Source: Leyella stercorea (GTDB lineage Bacteria; Bacteroidota; Bacteroidia; Bacteroidales; Bacteroidaceae). Taken from it: 64,000 nucleotides of DNA. The notes beneath the pieces were generated by a model that was not told the origin of the DNA, did no database searches, and saw only the letters and a program-made list of their open reading frames with translations. This document shows positions 22,681 to 32,096 of the stretch, piece by piece (position 1 is the stretch's first letter; every line of letters starts with the position of its first letter). Made by a program: the position numbers and the translations under genes. Where the stretch lies: positions 30,498 to 94,497 of the forward strand of contig NZ_JAHQUY010000003.1 of assembly GCF_019052365.1 (NCBI RefSeq). The letters run 5' to 3'.

Positions 22681-24038
22681 AGCGAAATTGGAAAGAAGAC
22701 ATACACGACCGCCTCGGCAACTTCGAGACCGATGCTCCAGACGGACTCTGGGAAGCCATACACCAGCGTATGGCTCAGACGGAGCCTGCCCAGGCGGAGA
22801 AGCGCCAGACGCCTTTCGTCCTGCAGCCCGCTCTGCGCCGCACGGCGTGTGCAGCCGCAGCGTGTCTTGCCCTTATTGCGGGATACCAGTATTTCGGCGA
22901 CGGCGGAAAGGAGACTGTCAGCGGAGTGAAACAGGCTGGCGTCAACGGAATGATTGCCGTAGGAGGCACGGTCGCATCCGACAATAGCCGGTACGTTGCG
23001 TCTAAGCCTGCAACCGCATCAATTGTTGCAACGAACCTCGCCGGCGTGCGTGTAGCTAAGAATGGCGTAACGCCCGCTGCCGACGCAGCCGTGCTGCCGA
23101 CGCAGAACGACGAATCTGCACAAATCTCAACATCTCAACATCTCAACACCTCAACATCACAACACCCCAACCCATCAACATCTCAACATCTCAACCCCTC
23201 AACATCACAACACCTCAACCCCTCAACATCACAACACCTCAACCCCTCAACATCACAACATCTCAACCCCTCAACATCACAACCCCACAACCCCTCAACC
23301 CCTCAGCTTGCATACACGCCAGTCGAAAACAGTCGGGGCAGGCATGAAGGCGCGGCGGCTCGCTGGACGCTATCCACCAGCGCCACGACCGGCATGGGCG
23401 CATCGTCAGTCACCAATTCTACCGCTACGTACGTCGAAGCGGTAGGTCCAGACGACGTGATGTGGGCAGACAATCCGCAGCTCGGCATCGGCATCTTCAA
23501 CCAAGGCAAGAGCGTTAAGACCGAGTACAAGCACCGGCTGCCGGTGCGCGTAGGGATCAACGTGGCTTATCGCCTTACAGACCGACTCAGCGTGGAAAGC
23601 GGCGTGAGCTACACGCGACTCTCCTCTGACATGAAGGACGGCACGAAGGACAACTACTCGTCGAGCAGTCAGAAACTCGACTACATCGGCGTTCCGCTCA
23701 ACGTGAAGTATCGCGCCTTCGGCTATCGCCGACTGAGCGTATACGCCTCAGCCGGACTGCTAACGGAGAAGTGCGTGTCGGGCAAGGCAACACACGAGTA
23801 CGTGATAAGCGGCGAGAAGAAGAAGCACGAGGCGGATGACGTGGCTGAGAAGCCTTGGCAGCTCTCCGTCAACGCAGCCCTCGGAGCACAGTTCGACGTG
23901 CTCCGCAATGTGGGCGTCTACGTCGAGCCGGGCGTGAGCTACTACTTCGACGACCGCTCTCCGCTCAGCACGATATACAAGGAGAAGCCCCTCAACTTCA
24001 ATCTTAATCTGGGCGTTAGATACACGATAGGCAAATAG
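22677..24038 (+). CDS. Dma-like dual-membrane-spanning anti-sigma factor with outer-membrane barrel
   Basis: The 453-residue protein has no cleavable signal peptide. It reads as: a cytoplasmic domain (residues 1-55, with FETDAPDGLWEAIHQRM), one membrane helix (about 57-73, ACAAAACLALIAGYQYF), a low-complexity periplasmic linker (about 78-225), and a C-terminal outer-membrane beta-barrel of alternating strands (VRVGINVAYRLTDRLSVESGVSYTR to NFNLNLGVRYTIGK). This order is that of the Dma family described in Bacteroides, in which the N-terminus binds the sigma factor and the barrel sits in the outer membrane. Residues 151-211 are eight copies of an 8-residue repeat (STSQHLNP) encoded by a 24-bp DNA repeat. 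The assignment rests on architecture and context; the signal is unknown. Confidence 0.85.
   Translation: MKRNWKEDIHDRLGNFETDAPDGLWEAIHQRMAQTEPAQAEKRQTPFVLQPALRRTACAAAACLALIAGYQYFGDGGKETVSGVKQAGVNGMIAVGGTVASDNSRYVASKPATASIVATNLAGVRVAKNGVTPAADAAVLPTQNDESAQISTSQHLNTSTSQHPNPSTSQHLNPSTSQHLNPSTSQHLNPSTSQHLNPSTSQPHNPSTPQLAYTPVENSRGRHEGAAARWTLSTSATTGMGASSVTNSTATYVEAVGPDDVMWADNPQLGIGIFNQGKSVKTEYKHRLPVRVGINVAYRLTDRLSVESGVSYTRLSSDMKDGTKDNYSSSSQKLDYIGVPLNVKYRAFGYRRLSVYASAGLLTEKCVSGKATHEYVISGEKKKHEADDVAEKPWQLSVNAALGAQFDVLRNVGVYVEPGVSYYFDDRSPLSTIYKEKPLNFNLNLGVRYTIGK
23127..23308 (+). repeat. 24-bp tandem repeat coding for the periplasmic linker
   Basis: About eight tandem units built from CTCAACATC, ACAACACC and CTCAACCCC encode STSQHLNP repeats in frame. 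The DNA belongs to the same family as the intergenic clusters at 10251-10388, 13927-13959 and 58321-58417 (the other strand reads TTGAGATG, GTTGTGATG). Unit lengths in the middle are uniform; the outer ones are degenerate. Confidence 0.9.
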
Positions 24039-24159
24039 CCATGAGCTTATACCGTCTTCGTATTTTGCTCGTATTTATTGCATATAGCATAAAAATGTTA
24101 CGTATTTTGTTGAATTTGTAACAAAATATTAGCTTTCGATGTAAAAATCTGTCTTGATA

Positions 24160-24191
24160 TTTGCGTGTTTTGATTGATAGTCTTACTTTTG
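24160..24191 (+). promoter_or_regulatory. promoter of gltB
   Basis: TTTG at 24160-24163 and TACTTTTG at 24184-24191, with 20 bp between, match the Bacteroidota -33/-7 pair. The start codon is 70 bp downstream. The 222-bp gap after the Dma-like gene holds nothing else recognisable. Confidence 0.75.
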
Positions 24192-24261
24192 TAGCCGAAA
24201 ACACATTTTATAAGTTCATTCGAGTAAGAAGATGTTTTAAGGTATCAACCAAAATAATATT

Positions 24262-27200
24262 ATGGACGCAAAACAAGGATTGTATACCTCAGCCTACGAG
24301 CACGATGCGTGCGGCGTAGGCATGGTGGTGAACATACATGGAGGCAAGAGTCATGAGCTGGTGGATAACGCTCTGCGTGTGCTGGAGAACATGCAGCACC
24401 GTGGAGCCGAGACTCGTGACAAGACAGGTGATGGTGCTGGCATAATGGTTCAGATTCCACACGAGTTTATTCTGCTGCAAGGCATTCCCGTACCCGAAAA
24501 GGGACGTTACGGAACAGGTTTGGTGTTTCTTCCGCGAGACGAGAAGCTGCAGAACCGGATTCTGAACATCATGATCGAGGAGATAGAACGCGAAGGCCTC
24601 GAACTGACACACCTGCGAAACGTGCCCGTCAACGAAGACGTGCCGGGTGTGGCAGCACGCGAAGTGATGCCAGCGATACGCCAGATGTTCGTGGCGCCTA
24701 CGCCCTCGCTCTCCACTTCTTCGGAAGGCACCGATGCCGTTTCGCTCGAAACCAAACTCTATAAAGTAAGAAAGCGCATCGAGCGCAGAATCCTGCCGCT
24801 TGGTATCGATTCTTTCTATATCTGCTCTTTATCTTCAAAGAACATCGTTTACAAGGGTATGCTCACCAGCGGGCAATTGCGCCGCTTCTACCAGGACCTG
24901 ACCAATCCTTACTTCACCTCAGGACTGGCTCTTGTGCATAGCCGCTTCTCAACCAATACCTTCCCGAAATGGAAACTGGCTCAGCCCTTCCGCTTGCTCT
25001 GCCACAACGGCGAGATAAACACCGTACGCGGCAACCGTGCGTGGATGAAGGCACGAGAGAGCGTGCTCAGTTCGGGCGCTTTGGGCGACATCAAGGACAT
25101 CCTGCCCATCGTAGAGGAAGACATGAGCGACTCCGCCTCGCTCGACAACGTGTTCGAGTTCCTTATAATGAGCGGCATGAGTCTGCCTCAAGCCATGGCT
25201 ATCCTTGTGCCCGAATCGTTCAACGACAAGAATCCTATATCGGAAGACCTCAAGGCTTTCTACGAGTATTACTCCATCCTGATGGAACCATGGGACGGAC
25301 CGGCAGCGCTTATGTTCTCTGACGGCAGGTACGCAGGCGGTATGCTCGACCGCAACGGTCTGCGCCCGTCGCGCTACACGATAACCAAGAGCGGCATGAT
25401 GGTGGTGGCAAGCGAGGTCGGCGTGATGGACTTCGAGCCGTCGGATGTGGTCAGCAAGGGACGTCTCGAGCCAGGCAAGATTCTGCTTATCGACACCGAG
25501 GAAGGCAGGATATATTACGACGGCGAGATAAAGGACAAGCTGGCTCACGAGCATCCTTACCGCCAGTGGCTTTCTACAGGACGCATTCAGCTTGAGAACC
25601 TCAAGAGCGGTCGCAAGGTAGCCAACTCCGTAGCCGACTACGATACGAAGCTGCGCGCTTTCGGCTTCGGAGAAGAAGACATCGAACGCACCATCATACC
25701 TATGTGTACAAATGGACAGGAGCCGGTGGCTGCCATGGGCAACGACACGCCGCTCGCCGTACTGAGCGAGCGCCCGCAGCTGTTGTTCAACTATTTCCGT
25801 CAGCAGTTTGCGCAGGTCACCAATCCTGCCATCGACCCTATACGTGAGGAACTGGTGATGTCGCTTACCGAATATATAGGACGTGTGGGCAGCGGAATCC
25901 TTACTCCCGACGAGAGCAACTGCAAGATGGTGCGTCTGCCGCAACCCGTGCTCACCAATACCGAACTCGACCTGCTTTGCAATATCCGCTACAAGGGATT
26001 CAACACCGTGAAGCTGCCCATGCTCTTCGAGGTGGAGAAAGGCGAAAGCAGTCTGCGCAGCGCTCTCGACAATCTGTGCAAGAAGGCAGAGGAGAGCGTG
26101 GACGAGGGTGTCAACTACATCATCCTCACCGACCGCGACATCGACGGCAAGCATGCTGCCATACCGTCGCTCCTCGCTGTCAGCGCCGTTCACCATTATC
26201 TTATCTCTGTGGGCAAGCGCGTACAGACCGCCATCATCGTTGAGAGCGGCGAGATAAGGGAAGTGATGCACGCTGCCTTGCTGCTCGGCTACGGAGCCAG
26301 CGCCATCTGTCCGTATATGACCTTCGCCATTATAGACCATCTGGTCGCAACGCATAAGATTCAGGAAGAATACCATACCGCCGAGCAAAACTATATAAAG
26401 GCTGTGGATAAGGGTCTGAAGAAGATCATGTCGAAGATGGGCATCTCTACTATCCGCTCTTATCGTGGCGCAAAGATATTCGAGAGTATAGGCATATCAG
26501 AGGCTCTGCTCAGAAAACACTTCGGCACGGAGCTTAGCACCATCGGCGGTATCGGACTGAAGGATATCGCGAGAGAATACACGGAGCTTAATCAGAGAGC
26601 TTTCTTCCCGTCTCCGGTTGTGAAGGCAGAGGAGAAGTATTTCCTGCCGAACAACGGTCTGTTCAGTTATAGAAAGGACGGCATAGAACATGCGTGGAAC
26701 CCAGAAACCATCACGAAGCTGCAGCTTGCCACACGCTTGGGCAGCTATAAGCAGTTTAAGGAGTGGGCAGCAATCGTTGACACCCATTCAGCTACGGGAG
26801 ACACCGCAAAGGGCCAGCGCCCCATCTTCCTTCGCAATCTGCTCACCTTCAAGAAGGCTGCAACGCCTACACCGCTCGACGAAGTGGAGCCGGTGGAGAG
26901 CATCGTACGCCACTTCGTTACGGGTGCCATGTCGTTCGGAGCGCTCAGCATCGAGGCTCATGAGGCTCTTGCCTTGGCGATGAACCGTCTCGGCGCACGA
27001 AGCAATACGGGTGAGGGTGGCGAGGACAACGCCCGCTACCACACAACGGTGGACGGCGTGTCGCTTAGCAGCAAGACAAAGCAGATTGCTTCGGGTCGTT
27101 TCGGCGTTACAGCCGAATATCTTGTCAACGCCGAAGAGTTGCAGATAAAGGTGGCGCAGGGCGCAAAGCCTGGTGAAGGCGGACAGTTGCCCGGCTTCAA

Positions 27201-28824
27201 GGTGAACAAGATTATCGCCAAGACACGTAACGCCATACCAGGCATTACGCTTATATCGCCCCCACCGCATCACGATATCTATTCTATCGAAGATCTTGCC
27301 CAGCTGATTTTCGACCTTAAGAATATCAATCCGACAGCCGCAGTCAGCGTTAAGCTTGTGGCAGAGAGCGGTGTGGGCACCATTGCAGCCGGTGTGGCAA
27401 AGGCGAAGGCCGACCTCATCGTCATCTCAGGCGCTGAGGGCGGAACGGGAGCAAGTCCGGTTTCGTCAATGCGTTTTGCCGGCATCTCGCCGGAGATAGG
27501 TCTTGCTGAGGCTCAGCAGACACTCGTGCTCAACGGTCTGCGCGACCAGGTTCGCCTGCAGACTGACGGACAACTCAAGACGGCACGCGACGTAATCGTT
27601 ATGGCTATGCTTGGTGCAGACGAGTTCTCATTCGGTACGTTGCCGCTCATCGTGCTCGGCTGTCTGATGATGCGCAAGTGCAATACAAATACATGTCCGG
27701 TAGGTGTGGCAACGCAGGACGAAACCCTTCGCGCCAAGTTCCGCGGACGTGCCGAATACGTGGTCAACTTCTTCACGTTCCTTGCTCAGCAGACGCGCGA
27801 ATACCTGTCTGAGATTGGCGTAAGACATCTTAAGGACATCATCGGTCGCACCGACTTGATAGAGGTTATACCGCAGGACAAGGCGTCAAAGTTGGGAACC
27901 ATCGACTTCAGCCGACTGCTCCACCGTCCTGATACGGAGAAGGCTCTGTATTGGGATCGTAGCGAGTTCACAAAAGTGAGCGGCGTAAAGGACGAAGACA
28001 TCATAAGCGCCTGCGAGAAGGCTATCGAAAACAAGGAAGAGGTGAATCTCGACTACGCCATCAAGAACACCGACCGTGCTGTCACGACCATGCTCTCGGG
28101 CGTAATAGCCAAGCGATATGGCGAAGAAGGACTGCCCGATTCTACAATCAACATAAAGTTCAAGGGTTCGGCAGGACAGAGTTTCGGAGCTTTCGCCGTA
28201 CGCGGTCTCAATGTGCGTCTGGAAGGTGAGACCAACGACTATTTCGCAAAGGGACTCTCCGGCGGACGCATCAGTATTCTGCCTCCGTCGCGTTCGAGTG
28301 CAGATTTCGTGGCTGAGGACAATATCATTGCCGGCAACACAGGACTGTACGGCGCAACCGATGGCGAACTGTATGTGAACGGTCGTGTGGGCGAGCGCTT
28401 CGGTGTACGCAACTCGGGAGCCACAGCCGTAATAGAAGGTGCAGGCGACCATTGCTGCGAGTATATGACCGGTGGTCGTGTTGTTGTGCTCGGACAGATA
28501 GGACGCAACTTCGCAGCCGGTATGAGCGGAGGTCTGGCTTACGTCTGGGACCGCGAACATACTTTTGATTATTTCTGCAATATGGATCAGGTGGAGATTT
28601 CGCTCGTCGAGGAAAGCTCGGCACGCAAGGAACTCCACGAACTCATTCGACAGCACTATCTCTACACAGGCTCAGCCTTGGCACGTCGCATGCTTGACGA
28701 CTGGAACCGCTACGTAGAGGACTTCATTCTTGTCACTCCAATCGAATACAAGCGAGTGCTTCAGGAGGAGAAGATGCGCCAGCTTGAAGAGAAGATCGCC
28801 AATATGCAACTAATAAACAACTAA
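24262..28824 (+). CDS. gltB: glutamate synthase large subunit
   Basis: GltB makes glutamate from glutamine and 2-oxoglutarate. The 1520-residue protein has a short propeptide of 16 residues, then catalytic Cys17 in HDACGVG of the type II glutaminase domain (QHRGAETRDKTGDGAG, LCHNGEINTVRGN), the central domain, the FMN-binding synthase domain (TGAMSFGALSIEAHEALA, GEGGEDNARY, PPPHHDIYSIEDLAQLI, SGAEGGTGASPVS) and a [3Fe-4S] cluster with Cys1134, Cys1140 and Cys1145. The C-terminal GXGXG beta-helix domain follows. The gene is complete and overlaps no other. gltD follows 7 bp after the stop, giving the normal NADPH-dependent two-subunit enzyme. Confidence 0.98.
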   Translation: MDAKQGLYTSAYEHDACGVGMVVNIHGGKSHELVDNALRVLENMQHRGAETRDKTGDGAGIMVQIPHEFILLQGIPVPEKGRYGTGLVFLPRDEKLQNRILNIMIEEIEREGLELTHLRNVPVNEDVPGVAAREVMPAIRQMFVAPTPSLSTSSEGTDAVSLETKLYKVRKRIERRILPLGIDSFYICSLSSKNIVYKGMLTSGQLRRFYQDLTNPYFTSGLALVHSRFSTNTFPKWKLAQPFRLLCHNGEINTVRGNRAWMKARESVLSSGALGDIKDILPIVEEDMSDSASLDNVFEFLIMSGMSLPQAMAILVPESFNDKNPISEDLKAFYEYYSILMEPWDGPAALMFSDGRYAGGMLDRNGLRPSRYTITKSGMMVVASEVGVMDFEPSDVVSKGRLEPGKILLIDTEEGRIYYDGEIKDKLAHEHPYRQWLSTGRIQLENLKSGRKVANSVADYDTKLRAFGFGEEDIERTIIPMCTNGQEPVAAMGNDTPLAVLSERPQLLFNYFRQQFAQVTNPAIDPIREELVMSLTEYIGRVGSGILTPDESNCKMVRLPQPVLTNTELDLLCNIRYKGFNTVKLPMLFEVEKGESSLRSALDNLCKKAEESVDEGVNYIILTDRDIDGKHAAIPSLLAVSAVHHYLISVGKRVQTAIIVESGEIREVMHAALLLGYGASAICPYMTFAIIDHLVATHKIQEEYHTAEQNYIKAVDKGLKKIMSKMGISTIRSYRGAKIFESIGISEALLRKHFGTELSTIGGIGLKDIAREYTELNQRAFFPSPVVKAEEKYFLPNNGLFSYRKDGIEHAWNPETITKLQLATRLGSYKQFKEWAAIVDTHSATGDTAKGQRPIFLRNLLTFKKAATPTPLDEVEPVESIVRHFVTGAMSFGALSIEAHEALALAMNRLGARSNTGEGGEDNARYHTTVDGVSLSSKTKQIASGRFGVTAEYLVNAEELQIKVAQGAKPGEGGQLPGFKVNKIIAKTRNAIPGITLISPPPHHDIYSIEDLAQLIFDLKNINPTAAVSVKLVAESGVGTIAAGVAKAKADLIVISGAEGGTGASPVSSMRFAGISPEIGLAEAQQTLVLNGLRDQVRLQTDGQLKTARDVIVMAMLGADEFSFGTLPLIVLGCLMMRKCNTNTCPVGVATQDETLRAKFRGRAEYVVNFFTFLAQQTREYLSEIGVRHLKDIIGRTDLIEVIPQDKASKLGTIDFSRLLHRPDTEKALYWDRSEFTKVSGVKDEDIISACEKAIENKEEVNLDYAIKNTDRAVTTMLSGVIAKRYGEEGLPDSTINIKFKGSAGQSFGAFAVRGLNVRLEGETNDYFAKGLSGGRISILPPSRSSADFVAEDNIIAGNTGLYGATDGELYVNGRVGERFGVRNSGATAVIEGAGDHCCEYMTGGRVVVLGQIGRNFAAGMSGGLAYVWDREHTFDYFCNMDQVEISLVEESSARKELHELIRQHYLYTGSALARRMLDDWNRYVEDFILVTPIEYKRVLQEEKMRQLEEKIANMQLINN

Positions 28825-28831
28825 GAAAAAG

Positions 28832-30181
28832 ATGGGAAAACTAAAAGCTTTCATGGAAGTGCCCAGGCTGGAAGCCGGGTATCGTCCTTTGCACGAAAGA
28901 ATACACGACTTTGGCGAGGTAGAGCAGACTCTCAACTCGCGTGACCGCATGGCTCAAGCCAGCCGCTGCATGGACTGTGGCGTGCCGTTCTGCCATTGGG
29001 CTTGTCCGTTGGGCAATAAGGATCCGGAATGGAACGACGCTCTCTGCAAGGGCGACTGGGAACTGGCTTACCGTCTGCTCAATGCCACTAACGACTTCCC
29101 CGAATTTACCGGCCGCATCTGTCCTGCGCTCTGCGAAAAGGCTTGCGTGCTCAATCTTACCGATCATGCTCCGGTCACCAACCGCGAGAACGAGGCTGCC
29201 ATTACAGAGACAGCATGGCACGAGGACTATATAAAGCCGATGATCTTCCCGCGTAACGGCAAGAGTGTTGCGGTCGTTGGTGCCGGACCTTCCGGTCTTG
29301 TGGCAGCCAACCGCCTTAACCGTATGGGCTACGCCGTCACCGTGTTCGACAAGAACGAGGCAGCTGGCGGCTTGCTGCGTTACGGCATTCCAAACTTCAA
29401 GCTCTCGAAGCATATCATCGACCGTAGACTCGACATACTCGTGGAGGAAGGCATACGGTTCGTATACAATACGGTAGTGGAAACCAGTTCGCTACCCGAA
29501 GGTTTTGACGCCTATGTCATTGCTACAGGAACGCCCGAGGCTCGCGATCTGAAGAACGTGCCCGGCCGTGAACTTAAAGGTGTGCACCTCGCCTTGGAGC
29601 TGCTCTCGCAACAGAACCGCGTCCTATCTGGAGCAGAGTACTCGAAGGACGAGCGTGTCACCTGCAAGGGCAAGGACGTTCTGGTCATCGGCGGTGGCGA
29701 TACCGGTTCGGACTGCATAGGCACAGCGCATCGTCAGGGATGCAAGAGCGTAACTCAGATAGAGATTATGCCACGCCCCGTAGAGGGGCTCGACGATCCG
29801 AAGAATCCGTGGCCTAACTATCCGCGCGTGCTCAAGACCACGTCGAGCCACGAGGAGGGATGTACGCGCCGCTGGAACATCAACACGCTGGAGTTTATAG
29901 GCAAGAACGGCAGATTGTGCGGCGTTAGAGTGCAGCCCATCGATTGGCAGCCAAACCCTGAAGGCGGCCGTCCGACAATGGTTGAGGCTGGCGACCCAGA
30001 GGTGATAAAGTGCGAGGCTTGCTTCCTTGCGATGGGATTCCTCAAACCGCAGCATCCCGACTATCCGGAGAACGTCTTCGTCTGCGGCGACGCCTTGAAC
30101 GGAGCCTCGCTTGTGGTGAGAGCTATGGCAAGCGGTCGCGATGCGGCGCAGAAGGTGGATAGCTACCTGCAGTCGCTTTGA
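28832..30181 (+). CDS. gltD: glutamate synthase small subunit
   Basis: GltD passes electrons from NADPH through FAD and iron-sulphur clusters to GltB. The 449-residue protein has the N-terminal cluster-binding cysteines (Cys46, Cys49, Cys54, Cys58 in RCMDCGVPFCHWACPLGNK and Cys97, Cys101, Cys105 in CPALCEKAC), an FAD fold (VAVVGAGPSGLVAANRLNRMGY), and an NADPH fold (DVLVIGGGDTGSDCIGTAHRQG). The C-terminal NVFVCGDALNGASLVVRAMASGRDAA is typical. It lies 7 bp after gltB and 49 bp before asnB, all in one direction, so glutamate and asparagine synthesis are likely expressed together. Confidence 0.98.
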   Translation: MGKLKAFMEVPRLEAGYRPLHERIHDFGEVEQTLNSRDRMAQASRCMDCGVPFCHWACPLGNKDPEWNDALCKGDWELAYRLLNATNDFPEFTGRICPALCEKACVLNLTDHAPVTNRENEAAITETAWHEDYIKPMIFPRNGKSVAVVGAGPSGLVAANRLNRMGYAVTVFDKNEAAGGLLRYGIPNFKLSKHIIDRRLDILVEEGIRFVYNTVVETSSLPEGFDAYVIATGTPEARDLKNVPGRELKGVHLALELLSQQNRVLSGAEYSKDERVTCKGKDVLVIGGGDTGSDCIGTAHRQGCKSVTQIEIMPRPVEGLDDPKNPWPNYPRVLKTTSSHEEGCTRRWNINTLEFIGKNGRLCGVRVQPIDWQPNPEGGRPTMVEAGDPEVIKCEACFLAMGFLKPQHPDYPENVFVCGDALNGASLVVRAMASGRDAAQKVDSYLQSL

Positions 30182-30230
30182 GTGAATTGAATGTTTTTGT
30201 AGTTTTATTTACAATTAGATAGAGAGTATT

Positions 30231-31931
30231 ATGTGCGGAATAGTAGCAATATTCAACGTTAAGGAGCAGACGCCAGAGCTGCGCAGCAAGGCACTTGGCA
30301 TGAGCAAGAAGATACGTCACCGCGGTCCTGACTGGAGCGGCATTCATTGTTCGGGAAGCGCCATACTGGCTCACGAGCGACTGAGCATTGTCGACCCGGA
30401 GAGTGGAGGTCAGCCTCTGTTTTCGCCCGACGGCAAGCAGGTGCTGGCTGTGAACGGTGAGATATACAACCACAAGGAGATAAGAGAAAGATACAAGGGG
30501 CGTTATGATTTCCAGACGGGCAGCGACTGCGAGGTTATTCTGGCGCTTTATCGCGACAAGGGCGTCAACTTTCTCGAAGATCTGAACGGCATCTTCGCCT
30601 TTGCTCTTTATGACGAGGAGCAGGACGCTTTCCTCATCGCCCGCGACCATATAGGCGTCATACCTCTTTATATCGGATACAACGCCGACGGAAAGGTGTT
30701 TGTGGCAAGCGAGCTTAAGGCCTTGGAGGGTGAGTGCGAGCGTTATGAGCCTTTTCTGCCGGGCCACTACTACTGGAGCAAGGACCCCGGAATGAAGCGT
30801 TGGTACAAGCGCGACTGGATGGAGTACGACAATGTGAAGGACAACACGGCGAGCAGCGACGCAATACGCAAGAGTCTTTGCGCTGCCGTGAAACGCCAGA
30901 TGATGAGCGACGTGCCCTACGGAGTGCTGCTCTCGGGCGGACTCGACAGCAGCGTTATCAGCGCCATCACCGAGAGCTACGCCGAACGCCGTATAGAGAC
31001 CGACAGCAGAAGCCGTGCCTGGTGGCCGCGTCTCCACTCGTTTGCCGTGGGGCTAAAGGGAGCGCCCGACTTGGCGAAGGCGCGTCTGGTAGCCGACCAC
31101 ATAGGCACGGTGCATCACGAAATCAACTATACCATTCAGGAAGGACTGGACGCCCTGCGCGACGTTATCTACTTCATCGAGACCTACGATATAACTACCG
31201 TGCGTGCCTCCGTGCCGATGTATCTGCTGGCGCGTGTGATAAAGTCGATGGGCATAAAGATGGTGCTTTCGGGCGAGGGAGCCGACGAGATTTTCGGTGG
31301 CTACCTCTACTTCCACAAGGCTCCTTCGGCAGAGGAGTTTCATAAGGAGACCGTGCGCAAGCTCTCGAAGCTGCATCTGTATGACTGTCTGCGTGCCAAC
31401 AAGAGTCTCTCGGCGTGGGGTGTGGAAGGTCGTGTGCCGTTCCTCGACAAGGAGTTTCTTGATGTGGCTATGCGCACCAATCCCAAGGCTAAGATGTGCA
31501 GCGTTCTCCCAGCATCTCGGTCGGGCGAAGCCGACCCCAAGGCGTCTATAGAAAAGCGCATCGTGCGTGAGGCGTTCGAGGACATGCTGCCTGAGGAGGT
31601 GGCGTGGCGACAGAAGGAGCAGTTCAGCGACGGCGTAGGCTACTCGTGGATTGACATCTTGAAGAAGATAACGTCAGAGGCTGTCACCGACGAGCAGATG
31701 GCGCATGCTGAAGAGCGTTTCCCCATCAACACGCCGCTGTGCAAGGAGGAGTATTACTACCGTTCCATCTTCGAAGAGCATTTCCCGAGCGAGAGTGCGG
31801 CCCGCAGCGTGCCTCACGAGGCAAGTGTGGCTTGCTCTACAGCAGTGGCTCTGGAGTGGGACGAGGCGTGGAAGAACATGAACGATCCGAGCGGTCGTGC
31901 CGTCTCTGGCGTCCACGAAAACGCTTTGTAG
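30231..31931 (+). CDS. asnB: asparagine synthase B (glutamine-hydrolysing)
   Basis: AsnB makes asparagine from aspartate, ATP and glutamine. The 566-residue protein starts MCGIVAIFN, so Cys2 becomes the N-terminal glutaminase nucleophile; RHRGPDWSG and VNGEIYNH are further glutaminase motifs. The synthetase domain has the PP-loop SGGLDSS at residues 235-241, the aspartate-site segment LSGEGADEIFGGYLYFHKAP and REAFEDMLPEEVAWRQKEQFSDGVGYSWID. It is the third gene of the gltB-gltD-asnB unit and ends before a terminator shared with rpe. The length and motifs are normal. Confidence 0.97.
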   Translation: MCGIVAIFNVKEQTPELRSKALGMSKKIRHRGPDWSGIHCSGSAILAHERLSIVDPESGGQPLFSPDGKQVLAVNGEIYNHKEIRERYKGRYDFQTGSDCEVILALYRDKGVNFLEDLNGIFAFALYDEEQDAFLIARDHIGVIPLYIGYNADGKVFVASELKALEGECERYEPFLPGHYYWSKDPGMKRWYKRDWMEYDNVKDNTASSDAIRKSLCAAVKRQMMSDVPYGVLLSGGLDSSVISAITESYAERRIETDSRSRAWWPRLHSFAVGLKGAPDLAKARLVADHIGTVHHEINYTIQEGLDALRDVIYFIETYDITTVRASVPMYLLARVIKSMGIKMVLSGEGADEIFGGYLYFHKAPSAEEFHKETVRKLSKLHLYDCLRANKSLSAWGVEGRVPFLDKEFLDVAMRTNPKAKMCSVLPASRSGEADPKASIEKRIVREAFEDMLPEEVAWRQKEQFSDGVGYSWIDILKKITSEAVTDEQMAHAEERFPINTPLCKEEYYYRSIFEEHFPSESAARSVPHEASVACSTAVALEWDEAWKNMNDPSGRAVSGVHENAL

Positions 31932-32018
31932 GGTGATGCCGTAAAAAGCGTGAATGATGTAAAAGACAAAGCGTGAATGGCAATGTAAAAGACAAGCGTT
32001 AAAAGTAATGTAAAATAG

Positions 32019-32057
32019 AAAAAGCGGAGACCTTTACGATGAAGGTTTCCGCTTTTT
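32019..32057. terminator. bidirectional terminator between asnB and rpe
   Basis: The arms AAAAAGCGGA and TCCGCTTTTT pair with an inner stem AGACCTTTA / TGAAGGTTT, giving a GC hairpin with a T-run on each strand. The preceding 80 bp carry degenerate GTAAAAG units. Confidence 0.85.
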
Positions 32058-32096
32058 ATGCTTTATAGAGTGCTGGATAGCCAGCAATAACTGTGC

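Noticed and set aside
23127..23308. Regular repeats that could be taken for a CRISPR array
   Set aside because: The units are tandem, low in complexity, without unique spacers, and are read in frame inside a membrane protein gene.
24016..24204. Minus-strand frame of 62 codons between the Dma-like gene and gltB
   Set aside because: It overlaps the Dma-like 3' end and the gltB promoter and has no recognisable features.
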